Positions 31,297-40,123 of a DNA stretch of 53,277 nucleotides are shown one piece after another. Origin of the DNA: an uncultured Rhodospirillales bacterium. Lineage in GTDB: Bacteria; Pseudomonadota; Alphaproteobacteria; Acetobacterales; Acetobacteraceae. A model generated the notes under the pieces. It saw only the letters and a list, made by a program, of their open reading frames with translations. It made no database searches and was not told the DNA's origin. The position numbers and the translations under genes were made by a program. The stretch is from the NCBI GenBank assembly GCA_903865895.1, contig CAIPLM010000048.1, positions 1 to 53,277 of the forward strand. The letters are read 5' to 3'. The first letter of the stretch is position 1. Each line of letters opens with the position of its first letter.

Positions 31297-33306
31297 TCAG
31301 CCCGACTGCGCTGGCATCAGGCCGACGAACAGGCCGCCGAGGACGGAGCGGGCTTGGAAGCCGATTTTGCGGCCGGTGTCGGTGAAGTAGAGGTCGGACA
31401 GGGGCACGCGGTTGGGCGTTTCGTTGGCGTAGCGGAGGATGCGGTCGACGAAGTCGGCGAACAGGGCAGGGTCCTCGGCGAGGCTGGCGGCCCAGAGCAT
31501 CCATTCGGGCTTTGTGAGGGTTGAGCGGTTGTCGAGCGGGCAGCCATAGAGTTCGACGCGGTTGCGGTAGGCGGCGAGTTCGCGGCGGCGTTCGGCTTCG
31601 CTCCACAGGCCGAGGCCGAGCAGGCGGTCCCACACCATGTTGTATTTCACGCTCCAGCTGCCGGGCTGGTTGAAGGCGAGGCGGGTGGCGTCGCCGTCTT
31701 TGGCGCGCGCCAGCAGGCTGTCGGCGAAGGCCTTTGCGATGCCGCCGAAGCGCGCGGCTGCGTCGTCTTTTCCGATCTGCGTGGCCAGCCGGGCGTAGCT
31801 GGCGAGGCCGCAGGCGGCCTTGGCGGCGAGGTTGACGTTGTGGCCGAGCACGCCCGAGAAATCATCGGTGCAGAGCTGCTCGCCCGGGTCCTCGCCGTGC
31901 TCGGCGAGATATTCCGCCCATTGCGTCAGTAGGGGCCAATGGGTGCGGGCATCGCCGAGGTCGCCGGTGACCTGGGCGAGAGCGGCGATGAGGATGAGCA
32001 TGTTGCCGCATTCCTCGACCGGCATTTGGGTTTCGAGGATGGGCTGCCCTGGGTCCTTGTCGAAGTTGCGGTAGGTCTGGCCGTTGGCTTTGGGATAGGT
32101 GCCGAGATCATGCGCGGCGAAGGGGAAGGGCCAGGCCGGGCTCGCGCAGTAGCTGTAATAGGGCACGATCATCGCGCGCAGCAGGGCGGGGTTGAACAGC
32201 AGGAACAGCGGCGCGGAGGGGTAGGTGACGTCGATGGTGGCGATGCAGCCGTTGGAGAAATTCTCCTTGGAGAAATAAAGCGGCTCGCCACTGGGCCCGG
32301 CGGCGAGCTTGTGGGCGGCCAGCGTGTGGCGCCAGGCGAGCGCCAGCAGATCGGCATAGGCCTCGCCCGCCACCGCGCGGGCCTGCGCCGCCAGCGACTC
32401 GTCGAACGCCGTGGCGCGGGCCATCACCTGATCCTGTTCGCGGAAGGCGTCGGCGAGCAGGCTGAGCGGGCCGGAATTGTCGAAGCGGCGCCACCAAGCG
32501 CGCAGCTTCTGGCCGAAATACTCGATGGCCCATTCGTCGTCATAGGCGACCACCAGGGTCTCGCTGGTGGCGTTGTCCGGCGTCACCGAGAGATCGAAGG
32601 TCAGCGCCAGCACGGCGTCGGAGTTGTAGTCGGTCTTGCGCGGGGCGGGCTTCAACCCGCGCTCGGAGGCCGAGCCGGTGGTGAGGAAGGCGTCGCGGCA
32701 GATGTCGATATCGCCGATGCTGCCCTGAACCCGGCCGCTGCGCCCGGCGAACAGCGCGGTGCCCCACTCGATGCGCCGATGGTCGCCGGCGGTCTCCAGC
32801 ACGCGCTGGTCCTCGCCGCGGAAGCTGAGTGTCAGGATTCCGTCCCCCTCCGTGCGGTCCCAGAAGACTCGCTGATGCGGCAGGTTGACGGCGATTTCGC
32901 CGGTCATGTCGGCATAGGCCGCGATCGCGTGTGGCTTGCCATCGAGGCTGCGGGCGGTGAAGCGCATGTAGGTGGCGGGGCGGGAGAGCAGGTCGAGGTC
33001 ATCGGCGAGCAGCGGGGTGATGAAGTCGAGCGCTACTTCCACCGGGCCGCAGCGGAACACGTAGGTGCTGGTGGTGGCGCGCACACTGAGCGAGACCTGC
33101 TCAGCGGCGCGGGGGCACCATTCGGCCCCGCCCATCAGCCGGTAGCCCACGCCATCGACGCGGACCACCGCGTAGAGCGCCATTTTCGTGCCGGTCCAAT
33201 GGCGCGGCCAGTCATCGGTCAGGCGATCGGCCATGCTCCAGATGCTGGTGTGCGGGTCGAAAGTCACTAGCGGCACGGCGGGTGGGCGGCGCAGACGTTC
33301 GTTCAT
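31297..33306 (-). CDS. GtaA-like protein (DUF4964/DUF5127/DUF4965/DUF1793 family)
   Basis: 669 residues. The N-terminus PPAVPLVTFDPHTSIWSMADRLTDDWPRHWTG is the signature of the glutaminase-A-like family first named from fungal GtaA. A beta-rich N-terminal half is followed by an (alpha/alpha)-barrel-like half with ECGNMLILIAALAQ, DDFSGVLGHNVNLAAKAACGL and YNMVWDRLLGLGLW. No signal peptide is visible, so a cytoplasmic location is likely. Despite the glutaminase label, the barrel resembles glycoside hydrolases, and neighbours are sugar importers and an arabinofuranosidase, so glycan cleavage is at least as likely. Transcribed alone, divergent from the importer operon. Confidence 0.82.
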   Translation of the reverse strand: MNERLRRPPAVPLVTFDPHTSIWSMADRLTDDWPRHWTGTKMALYAVVRVDGVGYRLMGGAEWCPRAAEQVSLSVRATTSTYVFRCGPVEVALDFITPLLADDLDLLSRPATYMRFTARSLDGKPHAIAAYADMTGEIAVNLPHQRVFWDRTEGDGILTLSFRGEDQRVLETAGDHRRIEWGTALFAGRSGRVQGSIGDIDICRDAFLTTGSASERGLKPAPRKTDYNSDAVLALTFDLSVTPDNATSETLVVAYDDEWAIEYFGQKLRAWWRRFDNSGPLSLLADAFREQDQVMARATAFDESLAAQARAVAGEAYADLLALAWRHTLAAHKLAAGPSGEPLYFSKENFSNGCIATIDVTYPSAPLFLLFNPALLRAMIVPYYSYCASPAWPFPFAAHDLGTYPKANGQTYRNFDKDPGQPILETQMPVEECGNMLILIAALAQVTGDLGDARTHWPLLTQWAEYLAEHGEDPGEQLCTDDFSGVLGHNVNLAAKAACGLASYARLATQIGKDDAAARFGGIAKAFADSLLARAKDGDATRLAFNQPGSWSVKYNMVWDRLLGLGLWSEAERRRELAAYRNRVELYGCPLDNRSTLTKPEWMLWAASLAEDPALFADFVDRILRYANETPNRVPLSDLYFTDTGRKIGFQARSVLGGLFVGLMPAQSG

Positions 33307-33339
33307 TCCTGGAGTTCCCTTGCGTCACCGTACGGGCGC

Positions 33340-33375
33340 TTGACGACGCTAGGTGGCGACCTAGAGTGTCGTCAA
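33340..33375. promoter_or_regulatory. Large nested palindrome, candidate operator for the GtaA-like gene and the sugar importer
   Basis: TTGACGAC (33340-33347) pairs exactly with GTCGTCAA (33368-33375), and inside it CTAGGT (33349-33354) pairs exactly with ACCTAG (33359-33364). The axis is near 33357, in the 141-base spacer between the divergent GtaA-like gene and the importer ATPase gene. The TTGACG ends also resemble -35 boxes pointing both ways. Best read as a dimeric-repressor site; no regulator gene is adjacent. Confidence 0.55.
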
Positions 33376-33435
33376 CCACACTGGTGGCGGCGCTGCCGGC
33401 AATCCGATACCATAACAATTTCCTGATGCCTTCCC

Positions 33436-33450
33436 GGGAGGAAGCGCTTG
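33436..33450 (+). promoter_or_regulatory. Strong ribosome site selecting a TTG start
   Basis: GGGAGGA (33436-33442) lies five bases before TTG at 33448. No in-frame ATG exists near the expected N-terminus (AELSLRNVSKRFG), so this site fixes the TTG as start of the importer ATPase. Confidence 0.75.
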
Positions 33451-34521
33451 GCCGAACTCAGTCTGCGCAACGTGTCGAAGCGATTCGGTGCGGTCGAAGT
33501 GATCCGGGATTTGTCGCTCGACATCCCCTCCGGCGAATTCGCGGTTTTTCTCGGCCCCTCCGGTTGTGGCAAATCCACCCTGCTGCGCATGATCGCGGGG
33601 CTGGAGGCGGTGGGGAGCGGCGAGATCCATCTCGGCGGCGCCCGCATCGACACCATGGCGCCCGGCGATCGTGGCATCGCGATGGTGTTCCAGCACTACG
33701 CGCTCTATCCGCATATGACGGTGCGCGAGAACATGGCTTTCGGCCTGCGCAACATCGGAACGCCCCCGGCCGAGATCGAGCGCAAGATCGCCGATGCCGC
33801 CGAGATGCTGGAGATCGGCGAGTTGCTCGCCCGCAAGCCCACCCAGCTCAGCGGGGGCCAGCGCCAGCGTGTTGCGATCGGGCGGGCCATAGTGAAGCAG
33901 CCGCGCGCCTTCCTGTTCGACGAGCCGCTCTCCAACCTCGATGCCGCCCTGCGCAGCCGCACCCGCATCGAGCTTGCCCGGCTGCACCAGCGCGTCAGCT
34001 CGACGATGATTTTCGTCACCCACGACCAGGTCGAGGCGATGACGATGGCGACGCGAATCGTGGTGATGAACCAGGGGCGGATCGAGCAGGTCGGCACCCC
34101 CATGGAGATCTACCAGCGCCCGCGCACCCGGTTCGTCGCCGGGTTTATCGGCGCGCCGGCGATGAATTTTCTGCCCGTCACCGGCGTTACCGGGCGTGGC
34201 GGCATGGCGGTGGCGCGGCTGCCCGATGGCAGCGAGGTGGCGACCGAGGTTCCGATCGGCGCGGTCAAAGCAGGCGCGACCCTGACCCTCGGCGTGCGCG
34301 CCGAGCATGTGCTGCCGGGCAATGGGGCGGCGGCCAAGGTGGATGTGATCGAGCGGCTGGGCGAGCGGACGCTGGTCTACGCCAATCTCAGCGACGGCAG
34401 CGCCGTGGTCTATGACGAGCCGGGCGACGTGCAATTGTCGGTCGGCGAGAGCGTGGCGCTCACCATTGATGGTGCGGCTGCGCATCTCTTCGGGCCGGAC
34501 GGGCTCGCACTACATGGCTGA
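33448..34521 (+). CDS. Sugar ABC importer ATPase (MalK/UgpC type)
   Basis: 357 residues. Nucleotide-binding domain with Walker A GPSGCGKST, Q-loop FQHYALYPHMTV, signature LSGGQRQRVAIGRAI and Walker B FLFDEPLSNLD. It is followed by the C-terminal OB-fold (TOBE) regulatory domain of the CUT1 sugar transporter family (LGVRAEHVLPG). It energises the permease pair encoded next; its stop overlaps the first permease start by 8 bases. The family often serves several importers, and the second sugar importer at 39290-42286 has no ATPase gene, so this protein may serve both. Confidence 0.93.
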   Translation: MAELSLRNVSKRFGAVEVIRDLSLDIPSGEFAVFLGPSGCGKSTLLRMIAGLEAVGSGEIHLGGARIDTMAPGDRGIAMVFQHYALYPHMTVRENMAFGLRNIGTPPAEIERKIADAAEMLEIGELLARKPTQLSGGQRQRVAIGRAIVKQPRAFLFDEPLSNLDAALRSRTRIELARLHQRVSSTMIFVTHDQVEAMTMATRIVVMNQGRIEQVGTPMEIYQRPRTRFVAGFIGAPAMNFLPVTGVTGRGGMAVARLPDGSEVATEVPIGAVKAGATLTLGVRAEHVLPGNGAAAKVDVIERLGERTLVYANLSDGSAVVYDEPGDVQLSVGESVALTIDGAAAHLFGPDGLALHG

Positions 34522-35401
34522 GCGCGCCGCCTCCGGCATCGGGCTGTCGCGGCTGTCGAACGGGCTGTTCGTCGCGCCCTACATGTTGCTGGTGTTCGGG
34601 CTGCTGTTCGCGCCGCTGGTGTTGGGCATCTGGCTCGCTTTCCAGGACTACGACATGCTGGGCGGCTGGGCGGGCGGCGTGGGGCTCGAGAATTTCGAGA
34701 ACCTGTTGGACGACAAGATTTTCCGCGGCACGGTGCGCAACACCATCAAGTTCGTGCTGATGACCACGCCGGCTTTCGTCGCGCTTGGTCTTTTCCTCGC
34801 CCTCGCGCTGAACAACAGCCTGCGCCGCAGCGCCATCCTGCGGGCGATCTTCTTCGGCTCCTCGGTGCTGTCGGTCACCATCGTCACGTTGATCTGGCGG
34901 CTGGTCTATCTGCCCGATCGCGGCCTGCTCGCTGATATCCTCTCGCTGGTGAGCCTGCCAAGCGTGGATCTCATCACCAGCCAGACCTGGGCGCTGCCGG
35001 CGATTGCTATCGTGACGGTGTGGTGGATCATCGGCCTGCCGATGACGCTGTTTCTTGCTGGCCTCCAGCAGATCCCGCCCGAGCTTTACGAGGCCGCGGC
35101 GCTCGACAATGCCAGCCGGTGGCGGACGCTGACTTCCATCACCCTGCCCTCGATCCGCCGCACCATCATCGTCGTCGCGGTGATCGAGGTGATCCTGCAA
35201 TTCCAGCTGTTCGGCCAGGCGTTGCTGATCACCGGCGGCGGGCCGGACAACACGACGCGGCCGATGGTGCAGTTCATCTACGAGGCCGGCTTCCGCGACC
35301 TGCAGCTCGGCTTCGCCGCGGCGGCCTCGCAGGTGCTGTTCGCCCTCATGCTGATCGCGGCACTGGCCCAGATGTGGGCCGGCCGCCGGCGGGAGGGCTA
35401 G
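34514..35401 (+). CDS. Sugar ABC importer permease (MalF/UgpA type)
   Basis: 295 residues, six predicted helices, first FVAPYMLLVFGLLFAPLVLGIWLAF. The ATPase-docking EAA loop reads YEAAALDNASRWRTLTSITLPSI near residues 195-217. The ATG at 34514 overlaps the ATPase stop (ATGGCTGA), so the two are coupled. Carbohydrate uptake transporter-1 family by layout; substrate not readable but context suggests plant-derived oligosaccharide. Confidence 0.93.
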   Translation: MAERAASGIGLSRLSNGLFVAPYMLLVFGLLFAPLVLGIWLAFQDYDMLGGWAGGVGLENFENLLDDKIFRGTVRNTIKFVLMTTPAFVALGLFLALALNNSLRRSAILRAIFFGSSVLSVTIVTLIWRLVYLPDRGLLADILSLVSLPSVDLITSQTWALPAIAIVTVWWIIGLPMTLFLAGLQQIPPELYEAAALDNASRWRTLTSITLPSIRRTIIVVAVIEVILQFQLFGQALLITGGGPDNTTRPMVQFIYEAGFRDLQLGFAAAASQVLFALMLIAALAQMWAGRRREG

Positions 35402-35404
35402 GTT

Positions 35405-36244
35405 ATGGCGACGTATCGGCGGGGCAGGGGGCTCGGCGATCGGCTGCTGCTGCTCGCGGTGGTGGCACTGGCGATCGTCTGGATCGCCCCCATCGTCTGG
35501 GTGATCGGCCTGTCCTTCAAGCCGAATGACGTGCTGATGCGCAGCACTGGCGGCATTCATTTGCCGCCGTTCACGCTGAAGAACTACGTCGACATCATCG
35601 CCTCCTCGCAGGTGTTTGCCTGGATGCTCAACAGCTTCATCGTCGCCATCGGCCAGACGGTGCTGACCCTGGTGATTGCCTCGCTCGCCGGATACGGCTT
35701 CGCGCGCACCAATTTCCCCGGCCGGAACGTGCTGTTCGTGCTGGTGCTGGCAGCGCTCGCGGTGCCGGAGCAGGCGATCATCGTGCCGCTGCACACGATG
35801 TTCGCGGCCGTCGATCTGCATAACACCTACGCCGCGCTGATCGCGCCGCGCCTCGCTTTTCCCTTCGGTGTGCTGCTGATGACGCAGTATTTCCGCGCCA
35901 TCCCCGCGGAGATCGAGGAGGCGGCGCTGCTCGATCGGGCATCGCGGCTGAAGGTGTTCTGGCGCATCGTGCTGCCGCTCTCCATCCCCGCCCAGGCGAC
36001 GCTCGGCATCTATACGTTCCTGCACGCATGGAATGAGTATTTCTGGCCGCTGGTCTCGGCCACCAAGCCGGCGATGTACACCCTCACCGTCGGCCTGGCC
36101 TCGATGCAGACCAATTTCGCGCAGACCGAGGGGATCGGCTTCCTGATGGCCCAGGCGGTGTTCGCCGGGCTGCCGGTGCTGATCCTCTACCTCTTCTTCC
36201 AGCGGCACATCGTCTCGGCGGTGGCCGGCGGCGGGAATAAATGA
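35405..36244 (+). CDS. Sugar ABC importer permease (MalG/UgpE type)
   Basis: 279 residues, six predicted helices, with the EAA loop EEAALLDRASRLKVFWRIVLPLS near residue 180 and the usual MalG N-terminus ending in WIAPIVWVIGLSFKP. It starts 3 bases after the first permease and is followed 22 bases later by the binding-protein gene. Pairs with the preceding permease in the inner membrane. Confidence 0.93.
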   Translation: MATYRRGRGLGDRLLLLAVVALAIVWIAPIVWVIGLSFKPNDVLMRSTGGIHLPPFTLKNYVDIIASSQVFAWMLNSFIVAIGQTVLTLVIASLAGYGFARTNFPGRNVLFVLVLAALAVPEQAIIVPLHTMFAAVDLHNTYAALIAPRLAFPFGVLLMTQYFRAIPAEIEEAALLDRASRLKVFWRIVLPLSIPAQATLGIYTFLHAWNEYFWPLVSATKPAMYTLTVGLASMQTNFAQTEGIGFLMAQAVFAGLPVLILYLFFQRHIVSAVAGGGNK

Positions 36245-36266
36245 ACCAACAAAATCGGAGGACACC

Positions 36267-37583
36267 ATGCTGAGACGCACGCTCGCCGGGGCAGTGCTGG
36301 GGGCTTTGCTTGCCACCCAGGCGATGGCCCAGGCAAAGACCGAAATCACCTTCGCCCGCTTCTTCGGCGCCTGCGAGGGCGATTACGGCACCTCGCAGGA
36401 TGTCGCCAAGGCGCGCGGGGAATGCGGCGTGATGACCTCGCTGGTCAACCTGTTCAACGCCACTAACAAGGACAACATCGTTGTCAAGCCGCAGATCATC
36501 GAGTGGGGGCCGTATTACCAGCAGCTCAACGCCCGCATCGCGGCCAAGGACATCCCGGCCATCGCGGTGATGCACGCCGCCCAGCTCGGTGATTACACGC
36601 GCTATGTTGAGGAACTCGACGGCGTGCTGAAGGAAGCCGGGATCGATGCCGGGGACTTCACGCCCAATGCGCGCACGGCGGTGACGGTCGGCGGCAAGAT
36701 TTACGCTATGCCTTGGGACACGCATTCCTGGCTGTGGCACTTCAATATCGGGCTGTTCAAGCAGGCCGGGCTGGTGGATGCGCAGGGCCAGCCGCTGGTG
36801 CCCAAGTCGGTCGAGGAGATGCTGGCGCACGCCAAGCAGATGAAGGAGAAGACCGGCAAGCCCTACATCATCATGGCCACCGCCGGCGCGGGGGACTTCG
36901 CCAATGGTGCGCGGGGCTACTACTCCTGGCTCTATGACCAGGGCGGCTCGATCTTCCCTGACGGTTACGAGAAGGCGAATTTCCATACCCCGGCTTCGCT
37001 GGCGTCTTTCGGCGTGTTCGAGGCGCTGGCCAAGGGCGGGTACATCACCAAGGGGCTCGATGGATCGGGCGTTCTCGGCGGCTTCATGAACGGCATCGGC
37101 GCCGTCTATATGACCGGCACCTGGCGCATCGATGACTTCCTCGCCGCCTCCGCCAAGCCCGGCGGCGCCCTGTCGGAAGGCTACACCACGCGGGCCTTCC
37201 CTAATTTGTTCAAGACCCAGTCGGTGTGGACGGATAACCACTCCTGGGTGTTGCCCAAGGGCGGCACGACGCCGGCCACCCGCAAGGCCGCGCTGACGTT
37301 CCTGAAGTTCCTCTGGGACCATAACTTTGACTGGGCGCGCGGTGGCGGCCACCTTCCGGCCCGCCAGTCGCTGATGGCCGATTACGCCAAGCTGCCGCTG
37401 CGGCAGTTCGTGGTGGACATCCCCTCGTTCGGCAAGGCTCTGCCGCACGAGGTGCGTCGCCAGTTCGGCTTCCAGAACATGATCGGCGAGGAAATCGCCA
37501 ATATCGTCAATTCCGGCAAGACGGCCGCCCAGGCCGCCGATGCCGCCCAGGAACGCAGCGTGGCGTTGCTGCGTGGGCGATAA
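36267..37583 (+). CDS. Extracellular sugar-binding protein of ABC importer (family 1)
   Basis: 438 residues. Signal peptide MLRRTLAGAVLGALLATQAMAQA (cut after AMA or AQA), then a family 1 solute-binding fold: ITFARFF, YYQQLNARIAAKDIPAIAVMH, VTVGGKIYAMPWDTHSWLWHFNIGLFKQAGL, and MNGIGAVYMTGTWRIDDF. Aromatic residues around the cleft fit carbohydrate binding. Last gene of the importer operon, followed by a triple-hairpin element that may stabilise or terminate the mRNA. It delivers ligand to the two permeases upstream. Confidence 0.92.
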   Translation: MLRRTLAGAVLGALLATQAMAQAKTEITFARFFGACEGDYGTSQDVAKARGECGVMTSLVNLFNATNKDNIVVKPQIIEWGPYYQQLNARIAAKDIPAIAVMHAAQLGDYTRYVEELDGVLKEAGIDAGDFTPNARTAVTVGGKIYAMPWDTHSWLWHFNIGLFKQAGLVDAQGQPLVPKSVEEMLAHAKQMKEKTGKPYIIMATAGAGDFANGARGYYSWLYDQGGSIFPDGYEKANFHTPASLASFGVFEALAKGGYITKGLDGSGVLGGFMNGIGAVYMTGTWRIDDFLAASAKPGGALSEGYTTRAFPNLFKTQSVWTDNHSWVLPKGGTTPATRKAALTFLKFLWDHNFDWARGGGHLPARQSLMADYAKLPLRQFVVDIPSFGKALPHEVRRQFGFQNMIGEEIANIVNSGKTAAQAADAAQERSVALLRGR

Positions 37584-37593
37584 GGAAGGAAGC

Positions 37594-37708
37594 GCTTCTT
37601 TTTGAAAAAAGAAGCAAAAACTTTCTGCTCCGTTTGCTTCGCACTCTTTGCGGAGAGTGCGAAGCCAAACGGATAAAAGTTTTTTGGTTCTTTTTTTCAA
37701 AAAAGAAC
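37594..37708. repeat. Composite triple-hairpin intergenic element
   Basis: Three hairpins in 115 bases: GCTTCTTTTT/AAAAAGAAGC (37594-37615), a large central hairpin 37630-37672 (CCGTTT+GCTTCGCACTC pairing with GAGTGCGAAGC, one bulged C, AAACGG), and GTTCTTTTTT/AAAAAAGAAC (37687-37708). Between them CAAAAACTTT (37615-37624) can pair with AAAGTTTTTTG (37676-37686), closing the central hairpin on a longer stem. The AT-rich composition contrasts with the GC-rich genes. It lies between the binding-protein gene and the GH51 gene. It could be a terminator/mRNA-processing element or a family of dispersed repeats. Confidence 0.75.
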
Positions 37709-37746
37709 GGCTTCGCTTTGATATTTTGCTTACCTGGAGCCTTCGC

Positions 37747-39297
37747 ATGCGCACATCCACCGTCCTGCTCGACCGTGACTTCACCATCGGCCATACCGAC
37801 AAACGCCTGTTCGGTGGCTTCATCGAGCATCTCGGGCGATGCGTTTACGGCGGGATTTATGAGCCGGGCCACCCCACCGCCGACGAAAAGGGCTTCCGCC
37901 AGGACGTGATGGACCTCGTGCGCGAGATCGGCCCGACCATCATGCGCTATCCCGGCGGCAACTTCGTCTCCGGCTATAACTGGGAGGATGGCGTCGGCCC
38001 CGTCGAGGATCGCCCGGCCCGGCTGGATTACGCCTGGTTCTCCACCGAGCCGAACACGTTCGGCACCAACGAGTTCATCGACTGGTGCAAGATGTCCGGC
38101 ATCGAGCCGATGCTCGCGGTCAATCTCGGCACGCGTGGGCCGCAGGATGCCGGCTACTTCGTGGAATATTGCAACCATCCCGGCGGCACCTACTACTCCG
38201 ACCTCCGCAAGACCCACGGCTACGAGGAGCCGCACGGCATCAAGTTCTGGTGCCTCGGCAACGAGATGGACGGGCCCTGGCAGACTTGCGCCAAGACCGC
38301 CGAGGAATACGGCCGCATCGCCCATGAGGCGGCGAAAATCATGCGCTGGGTGGATGGTTCGATCGAGCTTGCCGCCTGCGGTTCATCCGGCCGCAAAATG
38401 GCGACTTTCGGCGCCTGGGAAGACACGGTGCTTGACCATACCTTCGAGCATGTCGAATGGATCAGTCTGCACACCTATCTCAACAACTATGCCTCCGACA
38501 CGCCGGCCTTCCTCGCCAGCCCCGATGTGATGGATGCTTTCATCGAGGAGGTGGTCGCCATCGCCGATAGCGTCGCGGCCCGCCGGCGTTCCAAGAAGCG
38601 GATCATGCTGAGCTTCGATGAGTGGAACGTGTGGTACCGCACGCGGCGCCCGCGTGAGGCGCGCATCAAGCCGGGCTGGCCGGTGGCACCGCCGATCCTT
38701 GAGGAGATCTACAACATGCAGGATGCGCTGGCCTTCGGCGGCGCCGCCATCTCGCTGCTGAACCACGCCGATCGCGTGCGCTCCGCCTGCATCGCCCAAC
38801 TTGTCAACGTGATCGCACCGATCATGACGGAGACCGGCGGGCCGGCGTGGCGGCAGACCATCTTCTGGCCCTTCGCCGACTTCACCAACCACGGGCACGG
38901 CGAAGTGCTGCGCGCCCGCGTCAAATCCGACACTTATGACACCTACTACTTCGACCCTGCGGGGATGGATGACGAGGTGCGCACCAAGGTGGATGACGTT
39001 CCCTACCTCAAGCTCGCCGCGGTGGCGCGGGATGGTGGCCTCACCCTGTTCCTGCTGAATCGCGATCTTGCGGGGCCGATGCAGGCGAGCATCGACGCAC
39101 GCAGCTTCGGCCCCCTCGCCGTCGTCGCCGCCACAACGCTACACGATGCCGACCTCGATGCGATCAACACCAAGGAGGCACCGGACCGCATCGCGCCGAA
39201 TAAGCTCGATGGCATCACCATCGACGGCAGCCATATCTCTGTCACCCTGCCGGCCGCTTCCTGGTCGGTGATCCGTCTCGGCCCGGCCTCTATTTGA
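37747..39297 (+). CDS. abfA: Alpha-L-arabinofuranosidase (GH51)
   Basis: 516 residues, no signal peptide, so intracellular, the usual case for bacterial GH51. Family motifs: LFGGFIEHLGRCVYGGIYEPGHP, RYPGGNFVSGYNWEDGVG, acid/base Glu in WCLGNEMDGPW (about residue 174) and nucleophile Glu in MLSFDEWNVWY (about residue 294); C-terminal beta domain ends SWSVIRLGP. It removes arabinofuranosyl units from imported arabinan or arabinoxylan oligosaccharides. The start ATG at 37747 follows TGGAGCC; the longer frame runs through the hairpin element and is rejected. Its last 8 bases overlap the convergent permease gene. Confidence 0.95.
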   Translation: MRTSTVLLDRDFTIGHTDKRLFGGFIEHLGRCVYGGIYEPGHPTADEKGFRQDVMDLVREIGPTIMRYPGGNFVSGYNWEDGVGPVEDRPARLDYAWFSTEPNTFGTNEFIDWCKMSGIEPMLAVNLGTRGPQDAGYFVEYCNHPGGTYYSDLRKTHGYEEPHGIKFWCLGNEMDGPWQTCAKTAEEYGRIAHEAAKIMRWVDGSIELAACGSSGRKMATFGAWEDTVLDHTFEHVEWISLHTYLNNYASDTPAFLASPDVMDAFIEEVVAIADSVAARRRSKKRIMLSFDEWNVWYRTRRPREARIKPGWPVAPPILEEIYNMQDALAFGGAAISLLNHADRVRSACIAQLVNVIAPIMTETGGPAWRQTIFWPFADFTNHGHGEVLRARVKSDTYDTYYFDPAGMDDEVRTKVDDVPYLKLAAVARDGGLTLFLLNRDLAGPMQASIDARSFGPLAVVAATTLHDADLDAINTKEAPDRIAPNKLDGITIDGSHISVTLPAASWSVIRLGPASI

Positions 39298-40123
39298 GGC
39301 CGGTGGTGGCGATGCCCTGGATCAGGGTGCGCTGGAAGAACAGGAAGAAGGCGAGGACGGGGAGCAGCGTCAGCACCGCCATGGCGAACATGGCGCCCCA
39401 GTCCGACGTGCCAGAGGAATCGAGGAAGCCGCGCAGGCCGAGCTGCACGGTGAAGGTCTCGATGTCGTTGAGGTAGACCAGCGGGCCGAAAAAATCGTCC
39501 CAGGTGAATATGAAGGTGAAGATGGCGGCCGTGCCGAGGGCGGGCAGTGCGAGGGGCAGCGCGATGTTCCAATAGATCCGCCAAGCGCTGCACCCGTCCA
39601 TCACGGCCGCTTCGTCCAGTTCGCGAGGGATGCCACGGAAGAACTGGGCGAGCAGGAAGATGAAGAACGCATCCACCGCGAGGAATTTCGGCACCACCAA
39701 CGGCAGCGCGGTGTTCACCCAGTCGAGATGCAGGAACAGGATGTATTGCGGGATCAGCGTCACCTGGTAGGGCACCATCATGGTGCCGAGCATCAGCGCG
39801 AAGAACACATCCCGCCCGCGGAAGCGCAGCCTGGTGACGGCAAATGCGGTGAGGGAGCAGGTGGTGACGTTGCCGATCACCGCGAGCACCGCGATCACCA
39901 GCGAGTTGTTGAAGAACGTGCCGAAGCTGACTTGCAATCCGCTCCAGCCGCGCCGGTAGGCGCCCGGCGCGAAAGGGTCGGGCCACAGCGAAATGCTGGT
40001 GAAGATGTCGCTGTTCGGCCGGAACGAGCTCGCGAGCATCCACAGCAACGGATAGAGCATCACCAGCGAGGCCGCGCAGAGCACGGCATGGGCCAGCAGC
40101 GAGCGCGGCCAGCTAGGCTTCAT
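39290..40123 (-). CDS. Sugar ABC importer permease (MalG type), second system
   Basis: 277 residues, six predicted helices. The N-terminus has MLYPLLWMLASSFRP typical of MalG-like subunits; the EAA loop is DEAAVMDGCSAWRIYWNIALPLALP near residue 190. The start overlaps the stop of the partner permease by 11 bases (40113-40123). Tail-to-tail overlap with the arabinofuranosidase gene. Third and last gene of a binding protein-permease-permease operon lacking an ATPase. Confidence 0.93.
   Translation of the reverse strand: MKPSWPRSLLAHAVLCAASLVMLYPLLWMLASSFRPNSDIFTSISLWPDPFAPGAYRRGWSGLQVSFGTFFNNSLVIAVLAVIGNVTTCSLTAFAVTRLRFRGRDVFFALMLGTMMVPYQVTLIPQYILFLHLDWVNTALPLVVPKFLAVDAFFIFLLAQFFRGIPRELDEAAVMDGCSAWRIYWNIALPLALPALGTAAIFTFIFTWDDFFGPLVYLNDIETFTVQLGLRGFLDSSGTSDWGAMFAMAVLTLLPVLAFFLFFQRTLIQGIATTGLK

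Noticed and set aside
37594-37708. CRISPR array or tandem repeat
   Set aside because: The repeated-looking blocks are inverted, differ in sequence and have no regular spacers; they form hairpins instead.
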